6,230 nucleotides of DNA. Origin: an uncultured Bacilli bacterium. Lineage in GTDB: Bacteria > Bacillota_I > Bacilli_A > RF39 > UBA660. The stretch is from assembly GCA_934122215.1 (NCBI GenBank), contig CAKOWF010000050.1, positions 1 to 6,230 of the forward strand. Reading direction: 5' to 3'. Numbering within the stretch: position 1 is the stretch's first letter; each line of letters opens with the position of its first letter. The notes beneath the pieces were generated by a model. The model was given only the letters and a program-made list of their open reading frames with translations. It was not told the origin of the DNA and did not search any database. Shown here one piece after another: positions 1-5,569 of the stretch. Both the position numbers and the translations under genes were made by a program.

Positions 1-221
1 TCTTTATTTACTTTATTCCAATCATTTTCTTCTTTTTCTGTTATTCTTTTATAGTATGTTATTAAATCAAAATCTAAATTTATTTTAGGGCCAAATGTTG
101 GATTACCTAATTCTTTAAATTTTAGATATGATTTTTTTCTAAATTCTGTCATCCAAGATGGTTCGTTTTTTAGTTTTGATATTTTTTCTACCACATCTAT
201 ATTAAGATTTTTAAATTCCAT
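1..221 (-). CDS. sufB: Fe-S cluster assembly scaffold SufB, N-terminal part (gene continues beyond the window)
   Basis: Only the first 73 codons are present; the family is normally about 465 residues. SufB is the core of the SufBC2D scaffold complex, a cytoplasmic assembly that builds Fe-S clusters from cysteine-derived sulfur and passes them to apo-proteins. The visible part has the family's N-terminal signature: a short acidic start, the segment KNEPSWMTEFRKK (residues 18-30), a following helix, PTFGPKINLDFDLITYY (41-57), and a charged stretch ending near NDW (67-69). SufD lacks this NEPxWMxEFR pattern, so SufB is clearly preferred. The ATG at 219-221 lies just past AGAGGTGA, which overlaps the stop codon of sufU; only 4 nt separate the two genes, so translation is probably coupled. 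The catalytic core and cluster-binding residues lie outside the window and cannot be judged. Confidence 0.93.
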   Translation of the reverse strand, partial: MEFKNLNIDVVEKISKLKNEPSWMTEFRKKSYLKFKELGNPTFGPKINLDFDLITYYKRITEKEENDWNKVNK

Positions 222-225
222 ATCA

Positions 226-651
226 TCACCTCTTTATCTGATTTACTACTTTTTCAAATCCCCACCATGGAAGTAAAGCACATTTTTTTCTATTTGGCTG
301 TTTATAAATATCATCATATGCATTTGCTTCTTCTAGAATTTCACTATTATATTCTTGCTCATTTAACATTTGATTGAAATTTTTATATATTTCTATTGCT
401 TCATCTAAAGTTTTACCTATTATGGTATTTATCATTACTGATGTTGAACTTGTACATATAGCACATGCTTCTCCATCAAATCTGGCATCAATAATTTTGT
501 TATTTTCTATTTTTACCATTAAATTTATTTCATCTATGCAAGATTCATTATTTGTATTTACTAATATATAACTATCATCATCTATTAATCCTTTATTAAC
601 AGGATTTTGATAATGTTCTAAAATTATCTCTCTTTTTAAATTTTGATCCAT
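226..651 (-). CDS. sufU: SufU, zinc-dependent sulfurtransferase of the SUF Fe-S assembly system
   Basis: 141 residues, normal for SufU. In Bacillus subtilis SufU accepts persulfide sulfur from the cysteine desulfurase SufS by exchanging a zinc ligand, and passes it to SufBCD. The four zinc ligands are all present: Cys38 and Asp40 (in NESCID, replacing the usual NPTCGD), Cys63 (GEACAIC) and Cys124 (RKKCALL). The N-terminal ILEHYQNPVNKG (10-21) and the insertion around residues 92-120, absent from IscU, identify SufU rather than IscU. Two oddities: the glycine of the CGD motif is isoleucine, and there is an extra cysteine, Cys66, three residues after a zinc ligand where a serine is usual. The gene ends in TGA, confirming that TGA is a stop here. 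The ribosome site is modest (TGGTGA, 4 nt before the ATG). It follows the terminator of the 275-aa gene, so it probably starts a sufU-sufB transcript. The usual upstream partners sufC, sufD and sufS are not next to it. Confidence 0.95.
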   Translation of the reverse strand: MDQNLKREIILEHYQNPVNKGLIDDDSYILVNTNNESCIDEINLMVKIENNKIIDARFDGEACAICTSSTSVMINTIIGKTLDEAIEIYKNFNQMLNEQEYNSEILEEANAYDDIYKQPNRKKCALLPWWGFEKVVNQIKR

Positions 652-666
652 AAAATCACCATTTAT

Positions 667-695
667 AGTTTAACACTCAATTTATTAAATTACAA
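667..695 (-). promoter_or_regulatory. Possible weak promoter for sufU-sufB
   Basis: On the minus strand, TTGTAA (690-695) and TAAACT (667-672) are separated by 17 nt, each matching the housekeeping consensus at four of six positions. The site lies between the terminator of the upstream gene and the sufU ATG, where a promoter is expected. In such AT-rich DNA a match of this quality is weak evidence. It would give a leader of only about 10 nt. Confidence 0.3.
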
Positions 696-718
696 GAAAA
701 ATACCTTGTAAAGGTATT
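694..718 (-). terminator. Intrinsic terminator of the 275-aa TPR-like gene
   Basis: An 8-bp perfect stem (AATACCTT at 711-718 on the minus strand, pairing with AAGGTATT at 700-707) encloses a 3-nt loop and is followed by TTTCTT. It begins 2 nt after the TAA stop of the 275-aa gene and separates that gene from sufU. Confidence 0.8.
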
Positions 719-720
719 AA

Positions 721-1548
721 TTATTTTATTCCATATCTTTGATTAAATTTTTCTATTTGACTAATTCTTTTTACTTTTCCATTACCTTCTTTTTCATAAT
801 CATTTAAATCAATAAAAGGTAGTTTACCGGTATTTAAACATGGATACATTGTTATTATATGATTAGTATTTTGAAAAGCACATACAAAAAAATAATCTGT
901 ACTTACACCACTAACCGTTCCACATTTGTCATATTTAAAAATATATTCATTTTCATATCCTCTACTATTTAATTTTTGCTCATTAGGTAATATTTCTTTT
1001 AATTTATTAACTATGTCTTCTAATGAAAAATTATCATTAAATATTGAATTTACACCATTAATTTCACATAAATTATTATTGAAATGATTTTTTATATGCT
1101 CTATTGCCATTTTTTCATCATAATTATTTATTTGTTTACATATATATTTTTCATTTTCTATATTTTCAATAACTAAATTTCCTAATTGTTTTTTAAGATA
1201 CGTTAAAAAAGAAAGTCGACATTTTTTACTTAAAGTAGGATTTTGAAGTATTTTCTTACATTCATCAAAATTACCTTGATAACTATTAAGATATAATTTA
1301 ATTTTTAATATTTCTTGCTCATATTCTAATGCTTTATCTAATAGTTCTACAACATTCAAATATTCTTGTACTAATTCTAATTCATTAAGTTTTAACAATA
1401 TATGACAATAAAATATTATAGTTTTAATATCATTTGGATATTTTTTTAAATATTTTTGAACTTCTGATAGAGCATAGTAAATATCATATTGATTGAATTT
1501 TTTATATGCCATACTTAAAGCACTCATATTGTAATATTTACTTTTCAT
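721..1548 (-). CDS. Uncharacterised protein with TPR-like helical N-terminus and a separate C-terminal domain
   Basis: 275 residues, function not recognised. Residues about 10-130 are almost wholly helical and show degenerate tetratricopeptide spacing: ALSEVQKYLKKYPND (26-40) followed by a second helix LLKLNELELVQEYL (51-64), then further pairs (70-103). Such repeats normally form a scaffold for protein binding. Residues 130-200 are charged and poorly defined. Residues about 200-275 look different: strand-like segments (YIFKYDKCGTVSG, DYFFVCAF, HIITMYPCL), then PFIDLND and a basic tail ending QIEKFNQRYGIK. There is no signal peptide or membrane segment, so it is probably cytoplasmic. The ATG start is fixed by GGGGG 7 nt upstream, and a good housekeeping promoter lies just before it. 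It is a single-gene transcript closed by its own terminator. Six cysteines are spread along the chain with no metal-binding spacing. Regulatory or binding roles are possible, but nothing here decides between them. Confidence 0.85.
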   Translation of the reverse strand: MKSKYYNMSALSMAYKKFNQYDIYYALSEVQKYLKKYPNDIKTIIFYCHILLKLNELELVQEYLNVVELLDKALEYEQEILKIKLYLNSYQGNFDECKKILQNPTLSKKCRLSFLTYLKKQLGNLVIENIENEKYICKQINNYDEKMAIEHIKNHFNNNLCEINGVNSIFNDNFSLEDIVNKLKEILPNEQKLNSRGYENEYIFKYDKCGTVSGVSTDYFFVCAFQNTNHIITMYPCLNTGKLPFIDLNDYEKEGNGKVKRISQIEKFNQRYGIK

Positions 1549-1575
1549 ATTAAATCCCCCTTTTATGTGTTGCTT

Positions 1576-1604
1576 ATTATAACATATGTATATTAAAATG
1601 TGAA
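1576..1604 (-). promoter_or_regulatory. Housekeeping (sigma-A) promoter of the 275-aa gene
   Basis: On the minus strand TTCACA (1599-1604; five of six to consensus), a 17-nt spacer, then a perfect TATAAT (1576-1581). The predicted start is about 20 nt before the ATG, with GGGGG as ribosome site at 1556-1560. This is the best promoter in the window. Confidence 0.75.
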
Positions 1605-1802
1605 GAAGAATTGTTTAATTTACAATAAAATATGCATTGGATATTTTCAATCTTTTATTATTGATTAAATTTATCTAACAGTTATTTTTTTATTATTGAT
1701 TTTAATATTAAGAACAAAATTCAATATCATAATATTTATATATATTTTTTTAAATTAATCAATTTCCTAATTTTTCATATTCTTTCATAAATTTATTTAT
1801 AT
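1605..1802. other. AT-rich spacer with no gene
   Basis: About 200 nt between the terminator of spoVS and the promoter of the 275-aa gene. Its only short open frames (for example 1671-1730 on the minus strand, 19 codons) lack ribosome sites. The one structure seen is a 14-bp direct repeat, TTTTATTATTGATT, at 1653-1666 and 1688-1701, start to start 35 nt. At this base composition the repeat may be chance. Confidence 0.5.
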
Positions 1803-1825
1803 AAAAGAAAAAGGCTATCTAGCCT
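1803..1825 (-). terminator. Intrinsic terminator of spoVS, overlapping its last codons
   Basis: On the minus strand AGGCT (1821-1825) pairs with AGCCT (1812-1816) around AGAT, followed directly by TTTTTCTTTT. The left arm is the codons for the final Glu-Ala and the TAG stop (1815-1817) is inside the hairpin, so termination and the coding end share sequence. Confidence 0.75.
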
Positions 1826-2075
1826 CTACAATCAATTTAATAGCAGTTCTTTCGTCTCCTTCAATTACAATGTCTGTAAATGCAGGAATACATACCAAAT
1901 TTTTACCTGAAGGCGCTACAAAACCTCTAGCTATTGCTATTGCTTTTATCGCTTGATTTAAAGCTCCAGCACCTATTGCTTGTATTTCTACGGATCCTTT
2001 TTCTCTAAATACATTCGCTAAAGCTCCAGCTACTGAATTTGGATTTGATTTTGATCCAACTTTAAGTGTTTCCAT
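1815..2075 (-). CDS. spoVS: Stage V sporulation protein S (SpoVS)
   Basis: 86 residues, the exact size of the family. The protein is nearly collinear with Bacillus SpoVS over its whole length: METLKVGSKSNPNSVAGALA (1-20), EIQAIGAGALNQAIKAIAIA (30-49), RGFVAPSGKNLVCIPAFTDI (50-69) and the end ERTAIKLIVEAR (75-86). SpoVS is a small Alba-like (dimeric nucleic-acid-binding fold) protein needed for coat assembly and spore core dehydration in B. subtilis, where it is under sigma-H control; its molecular partner is not settled. Conservation of the N-terminus fixes the ATG at 2073-2075. The ribosome site AAAGGAA (2089-2095) is unusually far away, about 14 nt from the ATG. The gene stands alone between two terminators. 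It is richer in G+C than its neighbours, as expected from strong protein-level constraint. Together with the coat genes at 5610-6134 it shows that the organism has a sporulation programme. Confidence 0.98.
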   Translation of the reverse strand: METLKVGSKSNPNSVAGALANVFREKGSVEIQAIGAGALNQAIKAIAIARGFVAPSGKNLVCIPAFTDIVIEGDERTAIKLIVEAR

Positions 2076-2088
2076 AATAATTAAATCA

Positions 2089-2095
2089 TTCCTTT
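2089..2095 (-). promoter_or_regulatory. Distant ribosome binding site of spoVS
   Basis: AAAGGAA on the minus strand is the only purine-rich site upstream of spoVS, yet it ends about 14 nt before the conserved ATG instead of the usual 5-9. The intervening ATG at 2087-2089 is out of frame and meets a stop after one more codon. A weak -10-like TATAGT lies at 2106-2111 with no good -35; I see no convincing promoter for spoVS. Confidence 0.55.
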
Positions 2096-2123
2096 CTTCA
2101 ATTTAACTATATGTTGAAATATT

Positions 2124-2151
2124 AAAAAAATGACAGCCTAAATAACTGTCA
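2124..2151 (-). terminator. Intrinsic terminator of the 279-aa gene
   Basis: On the minus strand TGACAG (2146-2151) and CTGTCA (2131-2136) form a 6-bp stem with a 9-nt loop, followed by seven T residues. It starts 10 nt after the TAA of the 279-aa gene. The reverse orientation has no T-run, so it acts leftward only and insulates spoVS from read-through. Confidence 0.8.
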
Positions 2152-2161
2152 ATTAAATAAA

Positions 2162-3001
2162 TTACATAGTATGTTGGTTTGAAATAGAACTCTCTAAATA
2201 ATTTTCATACTCTGTAGTTATATCTACTTTATCTAAACGTTTATACTTTTTTTCATCTCTAAATATATGTGATGATGAAGCCATATTACTTATAAAATCA
2301 TCTAGGTTTTCTTTTGTAGGTTCATCTAATAATTTTAAATCAAATAATTTATATTCTATTTCATCTAATGAGCTTAATTCTTTCTTATTATTTCTAGCTT
2401 TATAATTTCTATTAGCTATTTCATTTATTTTACTAAATTTATCCCCAAATTCAATACTTCTTTTACTTAATTCATTTCTGAAATAATCTGGTTCATTTTC
2501 TTTATATGCATACCAAAATGTTGATAAATCAAATATTCTAGTTAATAAGTTAGCATATACATATTCATCAGATTCAAAAAATTCGCTACTTCTATCCATT
2601 CCAACTATATTAAGAGTTAGAATTTCTCTAAATCCCTTATTTAGAGCTTCATAATTTTCATTACCAAAGCCACTACATTTCATATCAGGATTATAATATG
2701 CTATATTAAGTGCTATGTCCATAAATAAATTATTTAAATTAATATCTTCTCTTTTTAAATATTTTTTATTTATTATAACTTTATTTTGTAATCCATTATA
2801 TTTGTAATCAATAATACTGTTATCAAATATACTTGAATATTCAATTGTTAATCCATCTGCTCTTAAGTCTAAATCACCTTCTGATGTTGAAAAATAATTA
2901 TAATTTTCTGGTACTTGACCATTTAAACTTTCTTTTATTCTTTTTTTATAATAATCAATACTTCTTTGAATACCATCTTTTATTTCATTAATACTAACCA
3001 T
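2162..3001 (-). CDS. Uncharacterised protein, probable catalytically dead zinc-metallopeptidase relative
   Basis: 279 residues from the preferred ATG (2999-3001). No family is recognised with certainty. Residues 90-130 have the layout of a gluzincin-type peptidase core: a helix NNLFMDIALNIAYY (90-103) where an active enzyme would have LFHExxHxA, then a Gly-rich turn CSGFGNENYEA (109-119), then LNKGFREIL (120-128) where an active enzyme would have LNEGxTExL. Both histidines, the catalytic glutamate and the third ligand glutamate are replaced (MDIAL for HExxH; Lys for Glu), so zinc binding and hydrolysis should be lost. The rest is soluble and mixed: an N-terminal helix, strands around 43-80, and a helical, charged C-terminal half (138-276). 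There is no signal peptide or membrane segment. The gene has its own promoter and terminator. The peptidase link rests on motif layout only and may be wrong; the alternative is an unrelated lineage-specific protein. Confidence 0.8.
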   Translation of the reverse strand: MVSINEIKDGIQRSIDYYKKRIKESLNGQVPENYNYFSTSEGDLDLRADGLTIEYSSIFDNSIIDYKYNGLQNKVIINKKYLKREDINLNNLFMDIALNIAYYNPDMKCSGFGNENYEALNKGFREILTLNIVGMDRSSEFFESDEYVYANLLTRIFDLSTFWYAYKENEPDYFRNELSKRSIEFGDKFSKINEIANRNYKARNNKKELSSLDEIEYKLFDLKLLDEPTKENLDDFISNMASSSHIFRDEKKYKRLDKVDITTEYENYLESSISNQHTM

Positions 3002-3004
3002 TAT

Positions 3005-3015
3005 CCTCACCCTTT
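3005..3015 (-). promoter_or_regulatory. Ribosome binding site that decides the start of the 279-aa gene
   Basis: AAAGGGTGAGG on the minus strand precedes the ATG at 2999-3001. An upstream in-frame GTG (3008-3010) lies inside this purine tract, so it cannot be served by it. The ATG is therefore the start, giving 279 rather than 282 residues. Confidence 0.7.
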
Positions 3016-3019
3016 AATA

Positions 3020-3048
3020 ATTTTAACATAAATTTATTATAATTTCTA
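3020..3048 (-). promoter_or_regulatory. Probable housekeeping promoter of the 279-aa gene
   Basis: On the minus strand TAGAAA (3043-3048; four of six), a 17-nt spacer and TAAAAT (3020-3025; five of six), with a TG one base before the -10 (extended -10). It sits between the terminator of the 50-aa gene and the ribosome site. The leader would be only about 13 nt. Confidence 0.5.
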
Positions 3049-3068
3049 TATTTTTATTTTAAAATGAC

Positions 3069-3092
3069 AAAAATCTCCATTAAGGAGATTTT
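3069..3092 (-). terminator. Intrinsic terminator of the 50-aa gene (and of recD2, if co-transcribed)
   Basis: A 9-bp perfect stem, AAAATCTCC (3084-3092 on the minus strand) with GGAGATTTT (3070-3078), around a 5-nt loop and ending in a T-run. It begins 1 nt after the TAA stop of the 50-aa gene. Confidence 0.85.
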
Positions 3093-3093
3093 C

Positions 3094-3246
3094 TTACATC
3101 ATATTTTCTAGCGCATCATCTATTTGTTTCATCTTTGAATCCATGAGTTTGTTCATTTTTTTCATAATCGGTTTACTATACTTTTGATATGCCAAAACGG
3201 CTCCTGCACCTAAACTCATAAGCGCTAAATCTTTCATTGCTTTCAT
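3094..3246 (-). CDS. Small 50-aa protein with one hydrophobic segment, downstream of recD2
   Basis: The chain starts MKAMKDLALMSLGAGAVLAY, a short basic start and a Gly/Ala-rich hydrophobic helix (about 7-20), and continues as a basic, methionine-rich amphipathic tail (KYSKPIMKKMNKLMDSKMKQ, 22-41) ending in DDALENMM. This fits a small single-pass or peripheral membrane protein with the tail in the cytoplasm; the hydrophobic stretch is short for a full span. Coding is supported by the strong ribosome site AAGGTGA (3251-3257) 4 nt before the ATG, and by a perfect terminator right after the stop. It resembles in size and plan the small GAGA-containing proteins of Bacillus such as the YrzQ/DUF3918 type, but that is from memory and not certain. 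It lies 65 nt after recD2 on the same strand, so it may share that transcript. Function is unknown. Confidence 0.8.
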   Translation of the reverse strand: MKAMKDLALMSLGAGAVLAYQKYSKPIMKKMNKLMDSKMKQIDDALENMM

Positions 3247-3276
3247 AATTTCACCTTCTTGCTAAAAAATATGAAT

Positions 3277-3292
3277 GTGTATGTACATACAC
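3277..3292. repeat. 16-bp perfect palindrome between recD2 and the 50-aa gene
   Basis: GTGTATGTACATACAC is its own reverse complement. It is centred about 39 nt before the start of the 50-aa gene and about 27 nt after the recD2 stop. It could be an operator for a dimeric repressor. As RNA it could form a 6-bp stem with a GTAC loop; on the minus strand a T6 run follows about 7 nt later, which is too distant for a typical terminator. Confidence 0.6.
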
Positions 3293-3311
3293 TACTATTT
3301 TAGTATTTTTT

Positions 3312-5519
3312 TTATTTATTATACATGGAAACTAATATATTTTTTAAGTTTGTTCTTCTTATTATTTCATTTTGATTATTAATACTCATTAAAAATGCAT
3401 TTGTCTCACCTATTAGTATTAATTTTTTCTTAGCTCTAGTAATTCCTGTATATATTAATTTTTTATATAGCATTCTATGATAGCTCATACATATTGGCAT
3501 TATTACTAAATCAAATTCACTACCTTGGGATTTATGAATGCTAATAGCAAAACCATGCTTTATTTTTACTAGATCTTTTGGCAAATATTTTACACATGTA
3601 TAATCATATTGAACATATATTTCCGTTTTTTTGCTCTCACTCTCATTTTCATTTAATATTTTTATGATTGTTCCAATATCTCCATTGAATACATTTTCAT
3701 CTGGATTATTAACAAGTTGTAATATTTTATCATTTTCTCTATATATTATATCACCTATTTTTATTTCTTTTTTTGTAACATCTTTTGGATTATATATATC
3801 TTGTAATTCCTTATTTAAATTATCTATTCCATTTATACCAGCATACATAGGTGCAAGTATTTGAACATTTTTATAATCATACCCTTTTTCTACTAGTTTA
3901 AGCGATAAATTTTTAAGATTTTTAATAATACTTTCTTTGGAACATTTTAAAAATGTATAGTCATCTTTTGTTTCTAAAAATTCTTCTGTTACTTCATTAT
4001 TTTTTATATCATGAGCTAGTATTGGAATGTATGAATCTTCACTCTGTCTATATATCATTTCTAAAGATATTGTATCTATTACTTCACTATCTATTAAATC
4101 TTTTAATAAATTTCCTGGGCCTACACTTGGTAATTGGTTATAATCACCTACTAATATTATTTTTATATTTTGTGTTAAACCCTTTAATAGTGAAGAAAAT
4201 AATTCTATATCAATCATACTAACTTCATCTATAATAATTAGTTCACTAAAATCAGGGTTGTTTTCATTTACCAAAAATTTATTATCATCTTTACTCCATT
4301 TTAAAAATCTATGAATTGTTGATGAAGGATATGAAGTTGCTTCACTCATTTTTTTACTTGCTCTACCAGTTGGAGATAATAATGCTAGATGTTTAGTTGT
4401 TTCTTCAAAATTATATTTGTTTAATTTAGAATACAAATCTACAATGCCTTTTATAATAGTTGTTTTACCTGTACCAGGCCCTCCTGTTATAATTGTGATA
4501 TTATTTTCCAATGATTTTTTTATTGCATTTACTTGTTCTACATTATATTCAATTTTATTTTCTTCTTCTAATTCTACTAAATATTTATCTAATTTTTTAT
4601 AATTATTTTGTTCTTTGCTTAGTAAATATTTTATTTTATCTTTTATATATATTTCAGCATCATATATTTCTTTTAGAAAATATTTATCTTCATCTAGTTT
4701 TACTTTATTAAGATATCTTAATTCATCTAAATACAGTGCTACATCTTCACTATATATATTAATATGTAACAAATTAGATGCTTCTATAACTATTTCTTCT
4801 AAAGTAAAATATGTATTTCCAGTTTTGTATGTTAAATTTTTAAGTGAATAATATATTCCAGCTTTTATTCTTCTTTCATCATCATCTTCTATATCTAATT
4901 TATGTCTAAGCATATCTATTTTAGGAAAACTTATATCTAATTCATCTAATAAATTATATACATTGTACTCAATTTTATATATTGTATCTCCTTTATATAA
5001 ATTATAAATTGATAGAGAATCTTTCATATTGAATCCTAGTTCTGATAAATATATTACCGTTTTATGACTTTCTTCATATTTGTTTAAAGTGTCATATATT
5101 GTATCTGCTTTTTTTATAGTCATTTTTGGAACTAATAATAAATTTTCTTTGCTTTCTAATATTAAATCCAATGCATTATTACCTAATGTATCTACTATAC
5201 TTTTAGCTAAAGATTCTCCTATTCCTTTAAATAGATCACTACTTAAGAATGCTACTATTCCATCTTTATCTTCTGGTAATAATCTCTCATATTCAGAAAC
5301 ACTATATTGTAATCCATATTTAGGGTGTTCTATTAATTCTCCTTTTAAAACATATGTATCGTCTTCTATTAATGAAGCAAAATATCCTGTAAAAGTTATG
5401 GTTTTATTTATGTAATCTTTTAGTTCTTCATGATCTGTTTCTTTTATTTTAAATAATCCAACTATATATCCTTTATCTGTTTTAAATATTTGTTTTGTAT
5501 ATATTCCTTTTACGTACAT
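3312..5519 (-). CDS. recD2: RecD2-type ATP-dependent DNA helicase (SF1B)
   Basis: 735 residues from the ATG at 5517-5519, typical for RecD2. RecD2 is a 5'-3' helicase acting in DNA repair and replication-fork maintenance without RecBC. Residue numbers follow this start. The N-terminus (1-80) is the beta-rich RecD2 domain (YVKGIYTKQIF start, TFTGYF at 43-48), followed by helix-hairpin-helix repeats (SDLFKGIGESLAKSIVDTLG, 94-113). The helicase core has every motif: a Q-motif (VEQVNAI, 327-333), Walker A GGPGTGKT (346-353), motif Ia (SPTGRASKKM, 382-391), Walker B IIIDEVSMID (428-437), motif III GDYNQLPSVGPG (458-469), motif IV YRQ (490-492), NGDIGT (612-617), motif V SIHKSQGSEFD (660-670) and motif VI YTGITRAKKK (690-699). 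The protein looks complete and active. An in-frame GTG at 5526-5528 is inside the ribosome site and is not the start. It is divergent from the spore coat pair and may be co-transcribed with the 50-aa gene. Confidence 0.97.
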   Translation of the reverse strand: MYVKGIYTKQIFKTDKGYIVGLFKIKETDHEELKDYINKTITFTGYFASLIEDDTYVLKGELIEHPKYGLQYSVSEYERLLPEDKDGIVAFLSSDLFKGIGESLAKSIVDTLGNNALDLILESKENLLLVPKMTIKKADTIYDTLNKYEESHKTVIYLSELGFNMKDSLSIYNLYKGDTIYKIEYNVYNLLDELDISFPKIDMLRHKLDIEDDDERRIKAGIYYSLKNLTYKTGNTYFTLEEIVIEASNLLHINIYSEDVALYLDELRYLNKVKLDEDKYFLKEIYDAEIYIKDKIKYLLSKEQNNYKKLDKYLVELEEENKIEYNVEQVNAIKKSLENNITIITGGPGTGKTTIIKGIVDLYSKLNKYNFEETTKHLALLSPTGRASKKMSEATSYPSSTIHRFLKWSKDDNKFLVNENNPDFSELIIIDEVSMIDIELFSSLLKGLTQNIKIILVGDYNQLPSVGPGNLLKDLIDSEVIDTISLEMIYRQSEDSYIPILAHDIKNNEVTEEFLETKDDYTFLKCSKESIIKNLKNLSLKLVEKGYDYKNVQILAPMYAGINGIDNLNKELQDIYNPKDVTKKEIKIGDIIYRENDKILQLVNNPDENVFNGDIGTIIKILNENESESKKTEIYVQYDYTCVKYLPKDLVKIKHGFAISIHKSQGSEFDLVIMPICMSYHRMLYKKLIYTGITRAKKKLILIGETNAFLMSINNQNEIIRRTNLKNILVSMYNK

Positions 5520-5524
5520 ATGAA

Positions 5525-5531
5525 TCACCTT
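5525..5531 (-). promoter_or_regulatory. Ribosome binding site that decides the recD2 start
   Basis: AAGGTGA on the minus strand lies 5 nt before the ATG at 5517-5519, ideal spacing. The in-frame GTG at 5526-5528 is part of this site, so the longer 738-residue reading is rejected. Confidence 0.8.
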
Positions 5532-5535
5532 AACA

Positions 5536-5564
5536 ATTATATCAAAATTTTTTATTCTTTTGAA
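5536..5564 (-). promoter_or_regulatory. Probable housekeeping promoter of recD2
   Basis: On the minus strand TTCAAA (5559-5564; four of six), 17 nt, then a perfect TATAAT (5536-5541). Transcription would begin at about 5529-5531, within or just before the ribosome site. Its -35 overlaps the -35 of the divergent coat promoter and the inverted repeat at 5550-5569. Confidence 0.6.
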
Positions 5565-5569
5565 TAAAA
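5550..5569. repeat. Inverted repeat at the centre of the divergent recD2/coat promoter region
   Basis: TTTTATTC (5550-5557) and GAATAAAA (5562-5569) are perfect reverse complements around TTTT. The repeat covers both -35 elements. It could be an operator, or a by-product of two back-to-back -35 sites in AT-rich DNA. Confidence 0.55.

Noticed and set aside
374..571. 65-codon open frame on the plus strand inside sufU
   Set aside because: Antisense to a gene with all SufU zinc ligands; no ribosome site.
662..690. Alternative sufU -10 TATAAA at 662-667
   Set aside because: It would start transcription almost at the ATG and no acceptable -35 lies 16-18 nt upstream.
1671..1730. 19-codon open frame on the minus strand in the spacer downstream of spoVS
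   Set aside because: No ribosome site, no recognisable sequence, and its length is expected by chance in AT-rich DNA.
3293..3313. Plus-strand hairpin TACTA-TTT-TAGTA followed by eight T residues, resembling a terminator
   Set aside because: The stem is only five mostly A-T pairs and no plus-strand gene lies upstream of it.
5080..5415. 111-codon open frame on the plus strand inside recD2, with several shorter ones between 3631 and 4851
   Set aside because: These are antisense shadows of a helicase with all motifs intact; they lack ribosome sites and have low-complexity Leu/Ile/Ser/Phe composition.
5526..5528. GTG start for recD2 giving 738 residues
   Set aside because: This GTG is inside the AAGGTGA ribosome site of the ATG 9 nt downstream.
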